Positions 35,778 to 45,373 of a stretch of DNA of 64,000 bases are shown piece after piece (the first letter of the stretch is position 1; the number at the start of each line of letters is the position of its first letter). The notes beneath the pieces are model-generated. The model saw nothing but the letters and a program-made list of their open reading frames with translations, was not told the DNA's origin and did not search any database. Origin of the DNA: R-RK-3 sp963842775 (GTDB lineage: Bacteria; Pseudomonadota; Alphaproteobacteria; Rhizobiales; Rhodomicrobiaceae). The position numbers and the translations under genes are program-made. The stretch lies in NCBI GenBank assembly GCA_963842775.1, contig CAWJHQ010000010.1, positions 124,001-188,000 on the forward strand, in the 5' to 3' direction.

Positions 35778-37293
35778 GTGCTCGATCTGAAACTGATCCG
35801 GGACAATCCTGAAGGCTTCGACGCAGCGCTGAAGAAGCGCGGGCTGGAGCCGCTATCTGACGCCATTCTCAAGCTCGATGCCGAGCGGCGGCAGACAGTC
35901 ACCACGCTTCAGGAAGCGCAGAGCCGCCGCAATCAGATCTCCAAGGATGTCGGCAAGGCCAAGGCCGCCAAGCGCGAGGACGAAGCGCAGAAGCTGATGG
36001 CCGAGATCGGCGCGCTGAAGGACGCGATCCAGACCGGCGAAGCACGCGAGAAGGAGATTTCCGCCAAGCTCGACGAGCTGCTGGCCGGTATCCCGAACCT
36101 GCCCGCCGAGGACGTGCCCGAGGGCGATGAGAGCGCCAACACGGAAATCCGCCGCTGGCGCGACAAGCCGAATTTCGCCTTCCAGCCGAAGCAGCATTTC
36201 GAGCTGGGCGAAGCGCTCGGCCTGATGGATTTCGAGACGGCGGCAAAGCTGTCGGGCAGCCGCTTCGTCGTGCTGAAGGGCGCGCTGGCGCGGATGGAGC
36301 GGGCGCTGGCCAACTTCATGCTGGATATGCATACGGGTGGAGTTCGGCTATGAGCGAGGTCAATCCGCCGCTGCTCGTTAAAGACGAGGCGATGTTTGGC
36401 ACTGGGCAATTGCCGAAGTTTACGAAGATCTCTTTGGATTGCGCTGCTTCGCTGAACCTCCGATGATGTCGCTCGCAGACTAAGGAGCTCAGATATTCAT
36501 TCCGGTCGAAACCAGATCAAGCTGAATTGGATGTATTGACGAGCTGAAGACTTGAGCTAAAATCGACGGTCGAAGATCGGAACAAAATTCTGAATTTCAT
36601 TGAGCGACGATTGAATCCGGAAATGGACTAAAGACGATCTGCAATTCTGCAGTGATCGCTGAGCATCGCGTCAAGTGAATGCATCTAAGCGTTGGCTCAT
36701 TCCAACCGCGGAGGTGCCGCTGACCAATCTGGTTAGCGGACAAATCCTCGACGACGCAGTGTTGCCGCTGCCGCTACACTGCCCACACGCCCTGCTTCCG
36801 CGCCGAGGCGGGCGCGGCCGGCAAGGACACGCGCGGCATGATCCGGCTGCATCAATTCTCCAAGGTCGAACTGGTCAGCATCACCACGCCGGAGCAATCC
36901 GAGGCCGAGCATGAGCGCATGACGGCCTGCGCCGAGGAAGTGCTGAAGCGCCTCGGCCTCGCCTACCGCACCATGGTGCTGGCGACCGGCGACATGGGCT
37001 TCTCCGCGCGCAAAACCTATGACATCGAGGTCTGGCTGCCGGGGCAGAACGCCTATCGCGAGATTTCGAGCTGCTCCAATTGCGGGGATTTCCAGGCGCG
37101 GCGCATGAATGCGCGCTACCGGCCGGAAGGCGCCAAGGATGTGCGCTTCGTCCATACGCTGAACGGCTCGGCGCTCGCGGTCGGGCGCACGCTGGTCGCG
37201 ATCCTGGAAAACTACCAGCAGCAGGACGGCAGCATTCGCATTCCTGACGTGCTTGTGCCTTATATGGGCGGGCTGGAAGTGATCAGGGCTTAG
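35778..37293 (+). CDS. serS: Seryl-tRNA synthetase, interrupted by unrelated sequence and frameshifts
   Basis: Class II synthetase that charges tRNA-Ser. The GTG start at 35778 gives MLDLKLIRDNPEGFDAALKKRG, and the N-terminal coiled-coil arm is intact up to ALANFMLDMHTG. Then single-base insertions near 36340 and 36351 break the frame (the sequence still encodes EFGY, EVNPPLLVKDEAMFGTGQLPKF and EDLF). About 230 bp from roughly 36440 to 36680 match nothing in the family. The gene resumes at RWLIPTAEVPLTNLV, has one more extra C near 36770, and ends with the motif 2/3 region and VPYMGGLEVIRA at 37293. Either the gene is disrupted or the assembly is wrong here. Confidence 0.9.
36440..36680. other. 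Unalignable 230-bp segment inside serS
   Basis: Between the codons for EDLF and those for RWLIPTAEVP, SerS proteins have only about 10 residues; here there are about 240 bp. The segment is noticeably less GC-rich than serS on both sides and has stop codons in all three forward frames. I see no transposase, no terminal inverted repeats, no clear target duplication and no group I or II intron core. Flanking serS codons (36360-36435 and 36690-36745) also look AT-shifted, so the anomalous patch may be wider than the insertion. Confidence 0.6.
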
Positions 37294-37304
37294 GGCATCT
37301 CTCG

Positions 37305-37475
37305 CCTCTTGCCCTCTCCCGCTCGTGAGCCTTTACGGCGAACGACAAGCGTTCGCCTTCGGGAAGAGGGCTCCCGCCGAAAGGCGGGTGGGTGAGGGGT
37401 TGCGAACGATCGATAGGCCCAGCCCCCTCACCCGGCCGCTTCGCGTCCGCCCTCTCCCGCGAGGGGAGAGGGCAA
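37305..37475. repeat. Intergenic palindromic repeat (CCCTCACCC family), copy 2
   Basis: It shares about 90 nearly identical bases with 2943-3034, including the GTGAGCCTTTACGGCG and AACGACAAGCGTTC core, then a second half with CCCCCTCACCCGGCCG and CCGCCCTCTCCCG...GGGGAGAGGGC. It fills most of the gap between serS and surE. Confidence 0.8.
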
Positions 37476-37507
37476 GAAAGGCGCAGAGGCCAGAGCGGAG
37501 GAGCAGA

Positions 37508-38273
37508 TTGCGCATACTCATCACCAATGATGACGGCATCGAAGCGCCGGGGCTGGACGTGCTGCAAAGCATCGCCTCGGAGCTGAGCGAGGATGTCTGG
37601 ATCGTCGCGCCCGAAACCGATCAGAGCGGCGCGGCCCATTCGCTCTCCTTGCATGAGCCGCTGCGCCTGCGCCGCATCAGCGAACGCGTCCACGCCGTGA
37701 AGGGCACGCCGACCGATTGCGTCGTGATGTGCGTGCGCCATATTCTCCAGGATCGGAAGCCCGATCTGGTGCTCTCGGGCGTCAATGGCGGCCAGAATGT
37801 CGCCGACGACGTGACCTATTCCGGCACGGTCGCCGGCGCCATCGAAGGGACGCTGCTCGGCATTCCGTCCATCGCGCTGAGCCTTGCCGTGAATTACGAT
37901 GCGCGCAGCGAGTTGAAATGGCAGACGCCGCTCAAGCTCGGCGCGGAGCTGATGCGCAAGCTCATCAAGGCGGGCTGGCCCAAGGATGTGATGCTGAACG
38001 TCAATTTCCCCGATCGCGAGCCTGATGAGGTGCGAGGGCGTCGAAATCACCGCGCAGGGCAAGCGCGATCCCGACTATGTGCGCATCGTCGACCGGACCG
38101 ACGCGCGCGGCAAACCCTATTACTGGCTCGGGTTCAACCGGCATTTATCCGAGCCGGAAAAGGGCACCGACCTGTGGGCGCTGCGCGAGGGGGCCATATC
38201 CGTGACGCCGCTGCATCTCAATTTGACCGATATCGAGACCTGCCGGAAACTGATGCTCGATCTCGAAAGTTAG
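37508..38273 (+). CDS. surE: 5'-nucleotidase SurE (one frameshift)
   Basis: Metal-dependent nucleoside monophosphate and exopolyphosphate phosphatase. The TTG start at 37508 yields MRILITNDDGIEAPGLDVL, with the metal-binding NDDG motif; PETDQSGAAHSLSL and LVLSGVNGGQNVADDVTYSGTVAGA are the other family blocks. An extra G at about 38031 breaks the frame after REPDEV; the protein resumes EGVEITAQGKRDPDYVRI and ends at 38273. Corrected length is about 254 residues. It precedes pcm, the classic surE-pcm-nlpD order. Confidence 0.93.
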
Positions 38274-38338
38274 ATCACACTACGTGCCTTGTCAGGCATG
38301 CGGAAGCGGGAGACGCGAGCGAAAGCGGCGGCGGCGGG

Positions 38339-38980
38339 ATGGATAGCGGGGGCGATCGCGGCGCAAAACTGGTCGAGCAGTTGCGGGAGCGCGGCATCTG
38401 CGACCCGGCTGTCCTTAACGCAATCCGGGCCGTGCCTCGCCACGAATTCATCGGCACCGCCCCGGCGGAGGCGGCCTATCTCGACATCGCGCTGCCGATT
38501 GCCTGCGGGCAGACCATCTCCCAGCCTTTCGTCGTCTCCTATATGACCGAGAAGCTGGCGGCCCAGCGCGATCACGATGTGCTCGAAATCGGCACCGGCT
38601 CCGGTTACCAGACCGCGATCCTGGCGCGCATTTGCCGGCATGTGTTCACCATCGAGCGCCACGAAGCGCTGCATGACGAGGCGCGGCTGCGTTTTGCGCG
38701 CCTCGGCATCGCCAATGTGACCGCGATACGCGGCGACGGTACGCTGGGCTGGCCCGAGCCGCGCCAGTTCGACCGCATCATCGTCACGGCCGCGGCGCGC
38801 GAATTGCCCGAAGCGCTGATCGGCCAGCTCAAGCAGGGCGGGCGCATGATCCTGCCGCTCGGCAAGCGCAACGCGCAGCAAAGGCTGGTGCTCTTCGAGA
38901 AAACGCCGAACGGATTGTCCCGCCAGGACCTGCTTCCGGTCCGCTTTGTGCCGCTGGTGCCGGAGAAAAGTCAAAAGTAA
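38339..38980 (+). CDS. pcm: Protein-L-isoaspartate O-methyltransferase
   Basis: Repairs isoaspartyl damage in aged proteins using S-adenosylmethionine. The SAM-binding motif is DVLEIGTGSGYQTAILARI, preceded by the substrate-binding block ALPIACGQTISQPFVVSYMTEKL. GGRMILPLG is the C-terminal conserved strand. The ATG at 38339 gives 213 residues, the usual length; the open frame upstream belongs to the out-of-frame surE tail. It lies between surE and the NlpD-like gene. Confidence 0.92.
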   Translation: MDSGGDRGAKLVEQLRERGICDPAVLNAIRAVPRHEFIGTAPAEAAYLDIALPIACGQTISQPFVVSYMTEKLAAQRDHDVLEIGTGSGYQTAILARICRHVFTIERHEALHDEARLRFARLGIANVTAIRGDGTLGWPEPRQFDRIIVTAAARELPEALIGQLKQGGRMILPLGKRNAQQRLVLFEKTPNGLSRQDLLPVRFVPLVPEKSQK

Positions 38981-39076
38981 ACGGCGAACTGGTAGAATCA
39001 GTCCGAAAATGAGCGCGATTTTAAATTTGTTTTAACTGCTGGCCTGCAAAACTCACCCTGGATGTGAGGTGCGGCC

Positions 39077-41290
39077 ATGATTTCAAGTAATGTTTCGTCT
39101 AGGCGCCGTGTAGTTGCCAAACGCGTTGCGTCATTCTGCGGCATAGTTCTTATTTTGCCCCTGATCGGGTGCAGTTCTCAAGGGGTTCGATTCAGCGACA
39201 GCGGATCGAATGATTACGGGCAGGGGAGCACCGGTTCGGTGCCGATCCCGAAAGAGCCGGTTTACGGTGAGGCGGATAGCGGATCGGCTCCCTATTGGAG
39301 CAGCAAGGCCCGCGTACCATCCGCCTCGGCGGCGGGCGGTGCTTACAAAGAGGCGAGCATCGAGCGCGGGACGCTTACGCCGGTAAACGCCAGCTATGCG
39401 AGCAATGAGCCGCAAGGCGCAGATGCCGGGGGCAGCTACGCCCTGCAGCCGCTCGACGCCCATGGCGCCGGACAGACGCCGAATGCGTCCCAACTGACGT
39501 ATCAATCCGCCAAACGCTATGCGGGACCGGCGCCGACCTACTACGACGGCCCGCCAAAGAATTATCGCTCGCGCGATGAGGGGTACGAGCCGCGCGGGCG
39601 CGCCTACGAGGACAAGCCGCGCGGCGGCTACGATCGAGGCAGCTCCGGCCATGATGGCGAATATGTGGTCGCGCCGGGCGACACTATCTTCGGCATCGCC
39701 CAGCGGCACGGCATGAGCACCATCGAATTGGCGGACATCAACCGGTTGAACGGTTCCACCATTCATCCCGGCCAGCGGTTGCGCGTGCGCGGCCCGGAAT
39801 ATACGTCGGCCAACAAGTACAAGGCGCCGTCCGGATACGAGCCCGGCAGCCGCGACCGCGGCGGCAATGGCTATGTCGACAATGAGCGCAAGGCGCCCCC
39901 GGCCTATACGGGCGACCAGGGCGGCCGCTACAGCAGCTATAGCGATTACGGCAAGAGCCAGCAGAAACCCTATTACAGCCGTGACGAGGAGCCGCAAGGC
40001 CGCACGGAAAGCCGCGATCAGGGCCGCTCCCGCAGCTATGCCGGCCGTCCTTCCTATGCGGAGAAGCGGTACGAGGCGGAAAAGCCGCAGCGTCCCGACG
40101 GGCCTTTCTATGTGGATAAGTCTCCTCACCGGAATGAGCGGGCCTATAGGGAAAACCAATCCCATTCGGATGAGCCTTCCTATGCCGAGCAGCTTGAGGA
40201 GAAAGGACCGTCCTACCGGGAGCAGCAGGCCTATGCGGGCAAGCCGCGCTATGAAGATCGGCCACAAGAGCGGGAGCAGAGGCGCTATGCGCGCCCGGAC
40301 GATCGTGAGGACGGCCGTGCCGATGAGCCCCGCTATGAGCCCCGCCGGCCAAAGTCCAAGGGTCCGTACAGCAACTATTCGGTCAGGCCGGGCGACACGC
40401 TCGTCGAGATCGCCCGCCGCAATGGGTTGAGTGATCGCGACCTGGCGGAATTCAACGATATCCCGCCCTCCGCGCGGCTCTATCCCGGACAGGTTCTGCG
40501 CTTGCCCAAGGGCAAGGGCTATGGCTGGGGCGAACGCCGCATCGTGCCGGAGGCAGGTCCACGGCATGACGAGGGCGAGGACCAGGACGATCGCTCGTCG
40601 CAACGGCGCGTCCGCCCCGGCTATGACGACCGGACGTCGCAAAAAGCGCCGGTGAGCGGGGAACCCGCCTTGAACGAGCGCGAGCGCCGGGTCGCCAATG
40701 CGTCAGGCCCGCAGGAGGAGCGCGAGCCCCGCGCGAACGACGCCACCGTGACGGGGCGTCCTGAAGCCGAGCGCGCCAGCGGCGGTAATTCAGAACCGAT
40801 CATGGCCGCGGCCCACCGCGATATGGGGCCTGCCGAGGCTCAGGCGGGCGGCGACAAAGCCGGCGCGCAGGATTGCGAAAGCCTGCTCGCCAATCCCGCG
40901 GCCCGTACCGCGCAGACCTTCCGCGAGCCGGTCCAGGGCATCGTGACAGCCAAATTCGGGTCAAAAACCGATGGCTCCTTCAATGACGGCATCGATTTCT
41001 CGGTGCCGAAAGGGACGCCCGTCAAGGCGGCGGAGAACGGCGTCGTCGCCTATGCGGGCAATGAATTGCCGGGCTTCGGCAATCTGGTCCTGGTGCGGCA
41101 CGCGGACGGCTTCGTGACGGCCTATGCCCACAATGACGAGTTGCTGGTGCGCCGCTGCGAGGTGGTCAAGCGCGGCCAGATCATCTCCAAGGCCGGTGCG
41201 AGCGGCAAGACAAGCCAGCCGCAACTCCATTTCGAGCTGCGTAAGGACTCGAAGCCCGTCGACCCGGAAGCGTTTTTTGCCCGGTCCTGA
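39077..41290 (+). CDS. NlpD-like lipoprotein with two LysM domains and degenerate M23 domain
   Basis: A 737-residue lipoprotein: signal peptide with lipobox LPLIGC (Cys32), LysM 1 at about 194-238 (YVVAPGDTIFGIAQRHG), a long Arg/Tyr/Glu/Pro-rich repeat-like linker, LysM 2 at about 433-480 (YSVRPGDTLVEIARRNG), and an M23/LytM domain at about 616-735. The zinc site is incomplete: HxGID reads NDGID and HLHFE reads PQLHFE, so it is probably not a peptidase but an amidase activator like NlpD/EnvC. The linker makes it much longer than the usual 300-500 residues. It follows pcm and ends at a strong terminator. Confidence 0.88.
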   Translation: MISSNVSSRRRVVAKRVASFCGIVLILPLIGCSSQGVRFSDSGSNDYGQGSTGSVPIPKEPVYGEADSGSAPYWSSKARVPSASAAGGAYKEASIERGTLTPVNASYASNEPQGADAGGSYALQPLDAHGAGQTPNASQLTYQSAKRYAGPAPTYYDGPPKNYRSRDEGYEPRGRAYEDKPRGGYDRGSSGHDGEYVVAPGDTIFGIAQRHGMSTIELADINRLNGSTIHPGQRLRVRGPEYTSANKYKAPSGYEPGSRDRGGNGYVDNERKAPPAYTGDQGGRYSSYSDYGKSQQKPYYSRDEEPQGRTESRDQGRSRSYAGRPSYAEKRYEAEKPQRPDGPFYVDKSPHRNERAYRENQSHSDEPSYAEQLEEKGPSYREQQAYAGKPRYEDRPQEREQRRYARPDDREDGRADEPRYEPRRPKSKGPYSNYSVRPGDTLVEIARRNGLSDRDLAEFNDIPPSARLYPGQVLRLPKGKGYGWGERRIVPEAGPRHDEGEDQDDRSSQRRVRPGYDDRTSQKAPVSGEPALNERERRVANASGPQEEREPRANDATVTGRPEAERASGGNSEPIMAAAHRDMGPAEAQAGGDKAGAQDCESLLANPAARTAQTFREPVQGIVTAKFGSKTDGSFNDGIDFSVPKGTPVKAAENGVVAYAGNELPGFGNLVLVRHADGFVTAYAHNDELLVRRCEVVKRGQIISKAGASGKTSQPQLHFELRKDSKPVDPEAFFARS

Positions 41291-41315
41291 CCAATCCCCC
41301 CGGTCCTGACTGTGG

Positions 41316-41345
41316 GCCCTGGCGGCACCCCCCTGCCGCCAGGGC
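41316..41345 (+). terminator. Terminator after the NlpD-like gene
   Basis: A 12-bp stem, GCCCTGGCGGCA paired with TGCCGCCAGGGC, with a C-rich loop, followed by ATTATTTG. It lies 25 bp after the stop codon. This is a standard intrinsic terminator shape. Confidence 0.75.
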
Positions 41346-41380
41346 ATTATTTGCTGGAGCCGCGCATCCGCGCGGCTATT

Positions 41381-41824
41381 TGCCCGCTTGCGGGCCCCGG
41401 GTGCACCGCCACGAACGCCGCGATGTGACCGCCACGACACTGTGCCCGCCGGGGGCGACCGCCACGAGCGCGCTGTGCCGGCCGCTTGCTTGGAGCTTGT
41501 ATCGGGCACCCGGGGCCCGCAAGCGGGCACCCATCGGCGCGGATGCGCCGATGCAAGCAAAAGGTGGGCCGATTTCAACTTATGCCAGCTCTCTGAAGAG
41601 CGACTCATGCGCCACTGATTGACAACGGTCGGAACTGCGTCGCATCGCTCCCTCTCCCATGGGGAGAGGGTCGGGGTGAGGGGGTAAACATTTGATGGAG
41701 AGGCATAGACCCCTCACCCGGCGCTTTCCGCGCCGACCTCTCCCCATGGGAGAGGTGAAGCCGAGCGCTGTGCCGGCCGCTTGCTCGGAGCTTGTATCGG
41801 GCACCCGGGGCCCGCAAGCGGGCA
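41381..41824. repeat. Repeat mosaic between nlpD-like gene and the ATPase
   Basis: A 58-bp sequence at 41472-41529 (GCTGTGCCGGCCGCTTGCTT and following, ending CCCGCAAGCGGGCA) recurs at 41767-41824 with one mismatch. A 24-bp inverted copy of its end, TGCCCGCTTGCGGGCC and following, lies at 41381-41404. Between the direct copies, 41650-41757 is a CCCTCACCC-family palindrome with CTCTCCCATGGGGAGAGG arms. Phrases such as CCGCCACGA also recur. No coding gene is supported in the 585-bp gap. Confidence 0.75.
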
Positions 41825-41875
41825 AATAGCCAGCGCGGAGGCGGCTGGCTCCCAGCAAAGAATCAGCGGCTCCAG

Positions 41876-42796
41876 CTAGAGCCGCTTGCCCTCACGCCCC
41901 GCCGCATCCTGGATGAACTGCCATGCGACGCGCCCCGAGCGGCCGCCCCGCGACATCGCCCATTGCAGCGCCTCCGCCTCGAGCCTGCCCCGGTCCGCCG
42001 CAAGGCCGAAATGATCCGCATAACCCCGCACCATCTCCAGGAAATCGGCCTGGCTGCAATTATGGAAGCCGATCCAAAGGCCGAAGCGGTCGGACAGCGA
42101 GACTTTCTCCTCCACGGCCTCGGATGGGCTGATCGCGGTCGAGCGTTCGTTTTCCATCATGTCGCGCGGCATCAGATGCCGCCGGTTGGAGGTGGCGTAG
42201 AAGATGACATTCTCCGGCCGGCCCTCGATGCCGCCTTCCAGCACCGCCTTGAGCGATTTGTAGGACGTGTCGTCGGCGTCGAAGGAGAGGTCATCGCAGA
42301 ATACGATGAAACGGTGCGGGTCGGCGCGAAGGAAGGCGAGGCACGCCGGAAGGGTGGCGATATCCTCGCGGTGGATCTCGACGAGCTTCAGCCCGGTGCC
42401 GGTGCCTTCGCTCGCCATCCGGGCGGTGACATCGGCATGAACGGCCTTCACCAGCGAACTCTTGCCCATGCCGCGCGAGCCCCACAGCAGCGCGTTGTTG
42501 GCCGGCAGGCCGCTGGCGAAGCGCTCAGTATTGGCGAGCAGCGTATCGCGCATCGCGGTAATCGACTTGAGCAGCGTGATCGGCACCCGGTTGACTCGCG
42601 CCACGGCGAGGAAGCCCTGACGATCGGCCTGCCAGATGAAAGCCTCGGCCGCACTGAAATCGGGCGCGGCAGTCGGCGGCGGCGCCAGACGTTCGAGGGC
42701 GCTGGCGATGCGCTCCAGAACGGCGCGGCTCGCCTCATCGCCGGCAATCGGAAGATCGGTTATGCGGGCATCGCGCGCTGCCATGGTCACGTCCAA
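41876..42796 (-). CDS. ATP-binding protein of the DUF815 family
   Basis: A P-loop ATPase of 306 residues. Walker A is LLWGSRGMGKSSLVKA, with FIVFCDDLSFDADDTSYKSLKAVLEGG as Walker B region and NVIFYATSNRRHLMPRDMMENE as sensor block; SLSDRFGLWIGFHNCSQADFLEMVRGYA follows. These are the family's hallmark strings. The cellular role is not established. It is convergent with the NlpD-like gene, a common neighbour pair in this group. Start ATG at 42796, or 42784. Confidence 0.88.
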   Translation of the reverse strand: MDVTMAARDARITDLPIAGDEASRAVLERIASALERLAPPPTAAPDFSAAEAFIWQADRQGFLAVARVNRVPITLLKSITAMRDTLLANTERFASGLPANNALLWGSRGMGKSSLVKAVHADVTARMASEGTGTGLKLVEIHREDIATLPACLAFLRADPHRFIVFCDDLSFDADDTSYKSLKAVLEGGIEGRPENVIFYATSNRRHLMPRDMMENERSTAISPSEAVEEKVSLSDRFGLWIGFHNCSQADFLEMVRGYADHFGLAADRGRLEAEALQWAMSRGGRSGRVAWQFIQDAAGREGKRL

Positions 42797-42869
42797 TTCT
42801 CTTTCGGTTCATGCTAGTGCACTGACACATTCACTTCGTTCACGTGCCCGTGCCCTAGCTTTTTGTTTA

Positions 42870-43025
42870 TGCATCAATTTTACCAAACTCTTAGCTGCAG
42901 CCTCCGTTTGGATCGATGCACTAGGCCGGTCTCTCATTGGTTTCCGAACAAGAGCCCAGCCTAGATTTTTGTTTGGCGCATCATTTTTTCCGAAAACCGG
43001 GAAGGCCACTTTTCGCCAATGATGC
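42870..43025. repeat. Two palindromic intergenic elements upstream of yajC
   Basis: 42870-42920 has ends TGCATCAATTTTACCAAAC and GTTTGGATCGATGCA and is a relative of 30659-30707. 42978-43025 has ends GCATCATT and AATGATGC with CCGAAAACC...CACTTTTCG inside, the widespread rhizobial element form. Both are preceded by a CTAG and TTTTTGTTT. They occupy part of the 450-bp gap between the ATPase and yajC; I see no gene there. Confidence 0.65.
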
Positions 43026-43255
43026 TGGAAAGCTGCTGCAAAGGACCAATTGCGGCGCATTTCGTCAAGTGCCGCGGCAAGCTTGCGCTAATCGCCACTG
43101 GCGGCGGCGGGCATCTCGCGCTATTGAAAGGGCGGAATTCCGCCTGATATGGCCGTTGCATCATCCGTCAAGGCCATTATATTCGCGAAAAACCCACAAA
43201 CCGTTCCGCTGGGCTTCCGCCAGACGAACGCGCCTTTCCAGGAGGTATGGTATCG

Positions 43256-43714
43256 ATGTTCATCACGGAGGCCTATGCGCAAGCGGCGCCGGCAGCTGGT
43301 GGCGGTTCTTTTCTGATCCAGCTCATGCCGTTCATCATGATCCTCGGGATCATGTATTTCTTCATCATCCGGCCGCAGCAGAAAAAGCTGAAGGATCACC
43401 GCGACATGATCGCCTCGATCAAGCGCGGCGACACCGTCGTGACGGCGGGCGGCATGGTCGGCAAGGTGACCAAAGTCATCGGCGACGCCGAGCTTCAGGT
43501 GGAGCTGGCTGAAAATGTGCGGGTGCGCGTGGTTCGTGGCACCATCTCGGAGGTGCGTACGCGCGGCGATGTCCGCGACGTGGAAGCGCGCCGGGCTATG
43601 GCGCGCGCCGACAATGACGACGAAGGTGACGACGCGGACGACGACGAGCGTTCGTCGCCGAAGCCGAAATCCCCGGGCGCCGCGCGGGGCGAGACCGTCG
43701 ACAAGGACGTCTGA
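43256..43714 (+). CDS. yajC: Preprotein translocase accessory subunit YajC
   Basis: Small inner-membrane partner of SecDF. MFITEAYAQAAPAAGGG precedes one membrane helix (LIQLMPFIMILGIMYFFII), then RPQQKKLKDHRDMIASIKRGDTVVTAGGMVGKV, the core YajC motif. The C-terminal tail is acidic then basic. I chose the ATG at 43256, about ten bases after a GGAGG ribosome site; the ATG at 43247 is in frame but only one base from that site. secD follows within 50 bp. Confidence 0.94.
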   Translation: MFITEAYAQAAPAAGGGSFLIQLMPFIMILGIMYFFIIRPQQKKLKDHRDMIASIKRGDTVVTAGGMVGKVTKVIGDAELQVELAENVRVRVVRGTISEVRTRGDVRDVEARRAMARADNDDEGDDADDDERSSPKPKSPGAARGETVDKDV

Positions 43715-43761
43715 TCCGCCCTTGACCGATCTACCTATTTAGTCGTGAAGGCCCACGGTTC

Positions 43762-45365
43762 ATGCTTTATTTCGATCGCTGGAAGGTCATCCTTATCGTC
43801 GCAATCTCGCTGTGCGGCGTTCTGTTTACGCTTCCGAATTTGTTCACGCAAACCCAGCTCCAGAACTTGCCGCGCTGGTTGCAGCTGCGCATGCCGCTTG
43901 GGCTCGACCTGCAAGGCGGCTCCTATCTGCTCTTGCAGATGAATGCGGGCGAGCTGCGTCAGGACTGGCTGGAAACGATCAGCGGCGATGTGCGTCAGAC
44001 GCTGCGTCAGGAAAAGATCGGCTATGCCGGACTTGCGAATACCCGTGACGAAGTGCGCGTCACAATCCGCAAGCCGGAAGATGTCGAGAACGCATTCGCC
44101 AAGCTGCGCGCCATGGCCCGGCCGGTGTCGAACAGTATTCTCGGCGACAGTGGGGTGGATCTTATCATCGAGCGGGGCGAGGGCAATGTCATCCGCCTGC
44201 GCCCGTCCGAACCTGCGTTGAATGAGCGGATCAGCGCCGCAATGCGCTCGGCTATCGAGACGATCCGGCGCCGCGTCGATGCGCTCGGTACGACCGAGCC
44301 GACCATTCAGCGCCATGGCGCCGATCGCATCCTGCTTCAGGTTCCAGGCTTCGACGATCCCGGTCAGCTGAAAGAGCTGGTCGGCAAGACTGCGAAGCTG
44401 ACCTTCCATCTCGTCGATACGACGATGGGCGCTTCGGAAGCGCAGACCGGCAACCCGCCGGCCGGTTCCGCCGTGTTTCAGTCGCAGACCGCGGACGAGC
44501 CGGCGCAATTGCTGCAAAAGCGTTCGATTGTCAGCGGCGAGGATCTTGTGGACAGCCAGGCCTCGTTCAATTCACGGAGCAAACGAGCCCGTCGTCTCCT
44601 TCCGCTTCAATTCCTCGGGCGCGCAGCGTTTCGGCAAGGTGACGCAGGAGAATGTCGGGCGGCCGTTCGCCATCGTGCTGGACGACAAGATCATCTCCGC
44701 GCCGGTGATCCGCGAACCGATTCTCGGCGGGTCGGGTCAGATTTCCGGTAATTTCAGCGTTCAGGACGCCAATAATCTCGCCATCTTGCTGCGCTCCGGC
44801 GCACTGCCGGCCTCGCTGGTGGTGCTTGAGGAACGCTCCGTTGGGCCAAGTCTTGGCGCCGAATTCCATTGCCGCCGGCGGGACGGCGATCCTGATCGGC
44901 TTCGGCGCCGTATTGGTGTTCATGGTCGTGAGTTATGGGCTGTTCGGCTTCTTCGCCATGGTGGCGCTGCTCATCAACCTCCTGCTGATTACGGCCGTGA
45001 TGTCGCTCATCCAATCCACGCTCACGCTTCCGGGCATGGCGGGCATCGTGCTCACCATGGGTATGTCGGTGGACGCGAACGTGCTCATCAATGAACGGCT
45101 TCGCGATGAGCTGCGCAGCGGTAAATCTCCGATCCTTGCGATCGAGACGGCATTTACGCGAGCCTATGGCACCATTCTCGATACCAATATGACCGGCCTG
45201 CTCGCCGCGCTGATCCTGTTCTGGCTTGGTTCCGGGCCCGTCCGAGGCTTCGCCGTGACGCTCGCCATCGGCATCATCGCCTCCTTCTTTACCGCCACGA
45301 CCATTACCCGCCTGCTCGTCGCCGAGTGGGTGAGATGGACGCGGCCCACAACAGTTCCGATCTAA
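43762..45365 (+). CDS. secD: Protein translocase subunit SecD (two frameshifts)
   Basis: Proton-driven Sec export motor, first half. The N-terminus MLYFDRWKVILIVAISLCGV is followed by LGLDLQGGSYLLLQM, the conserved D1 motif, then the large P1 periplasmic domain, and GVSVDANVLINERLRDEL-type residues (here GMSVDANVLINERLRDELRSG) in the membrane domain. Frames break at 44581-44583 (extra A in AAA, before NEPVVSFRFNSSGAQRFG) and at about 44864 (extra T, before SIAAGGTAILIGF). Corrected length is about 533 residues. The gene matters for growth, so sequencing error is likely. Confidence 0.93.
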
Positions 45366-45373
45366 GGCTAGCT

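Noticed and set aside
36440..36680. A small group I or group II intron in serS
   Set aside because: An R-like string (CAGACTAAG) is present near 36476, but I find no matching downstream partner for the core pairing, no group II start or domain V, and the flanking exons are themselves frameshifted.
41380..41622. An 80-codon ORF in the repeat region after the NlpD-like gene
   Set aside because: Its product comes straight from the 58-bp repeat and its inverted copy; no ribosome site or coding pattern.
44528..45365. Programmed frameshifting in secD (and elsewhere)
   Set aside because: Most of the breaks I find are of the extra-base type, they occur in unrelated genes, and no slippery site or pseudoknot is conserved; error is simpler.
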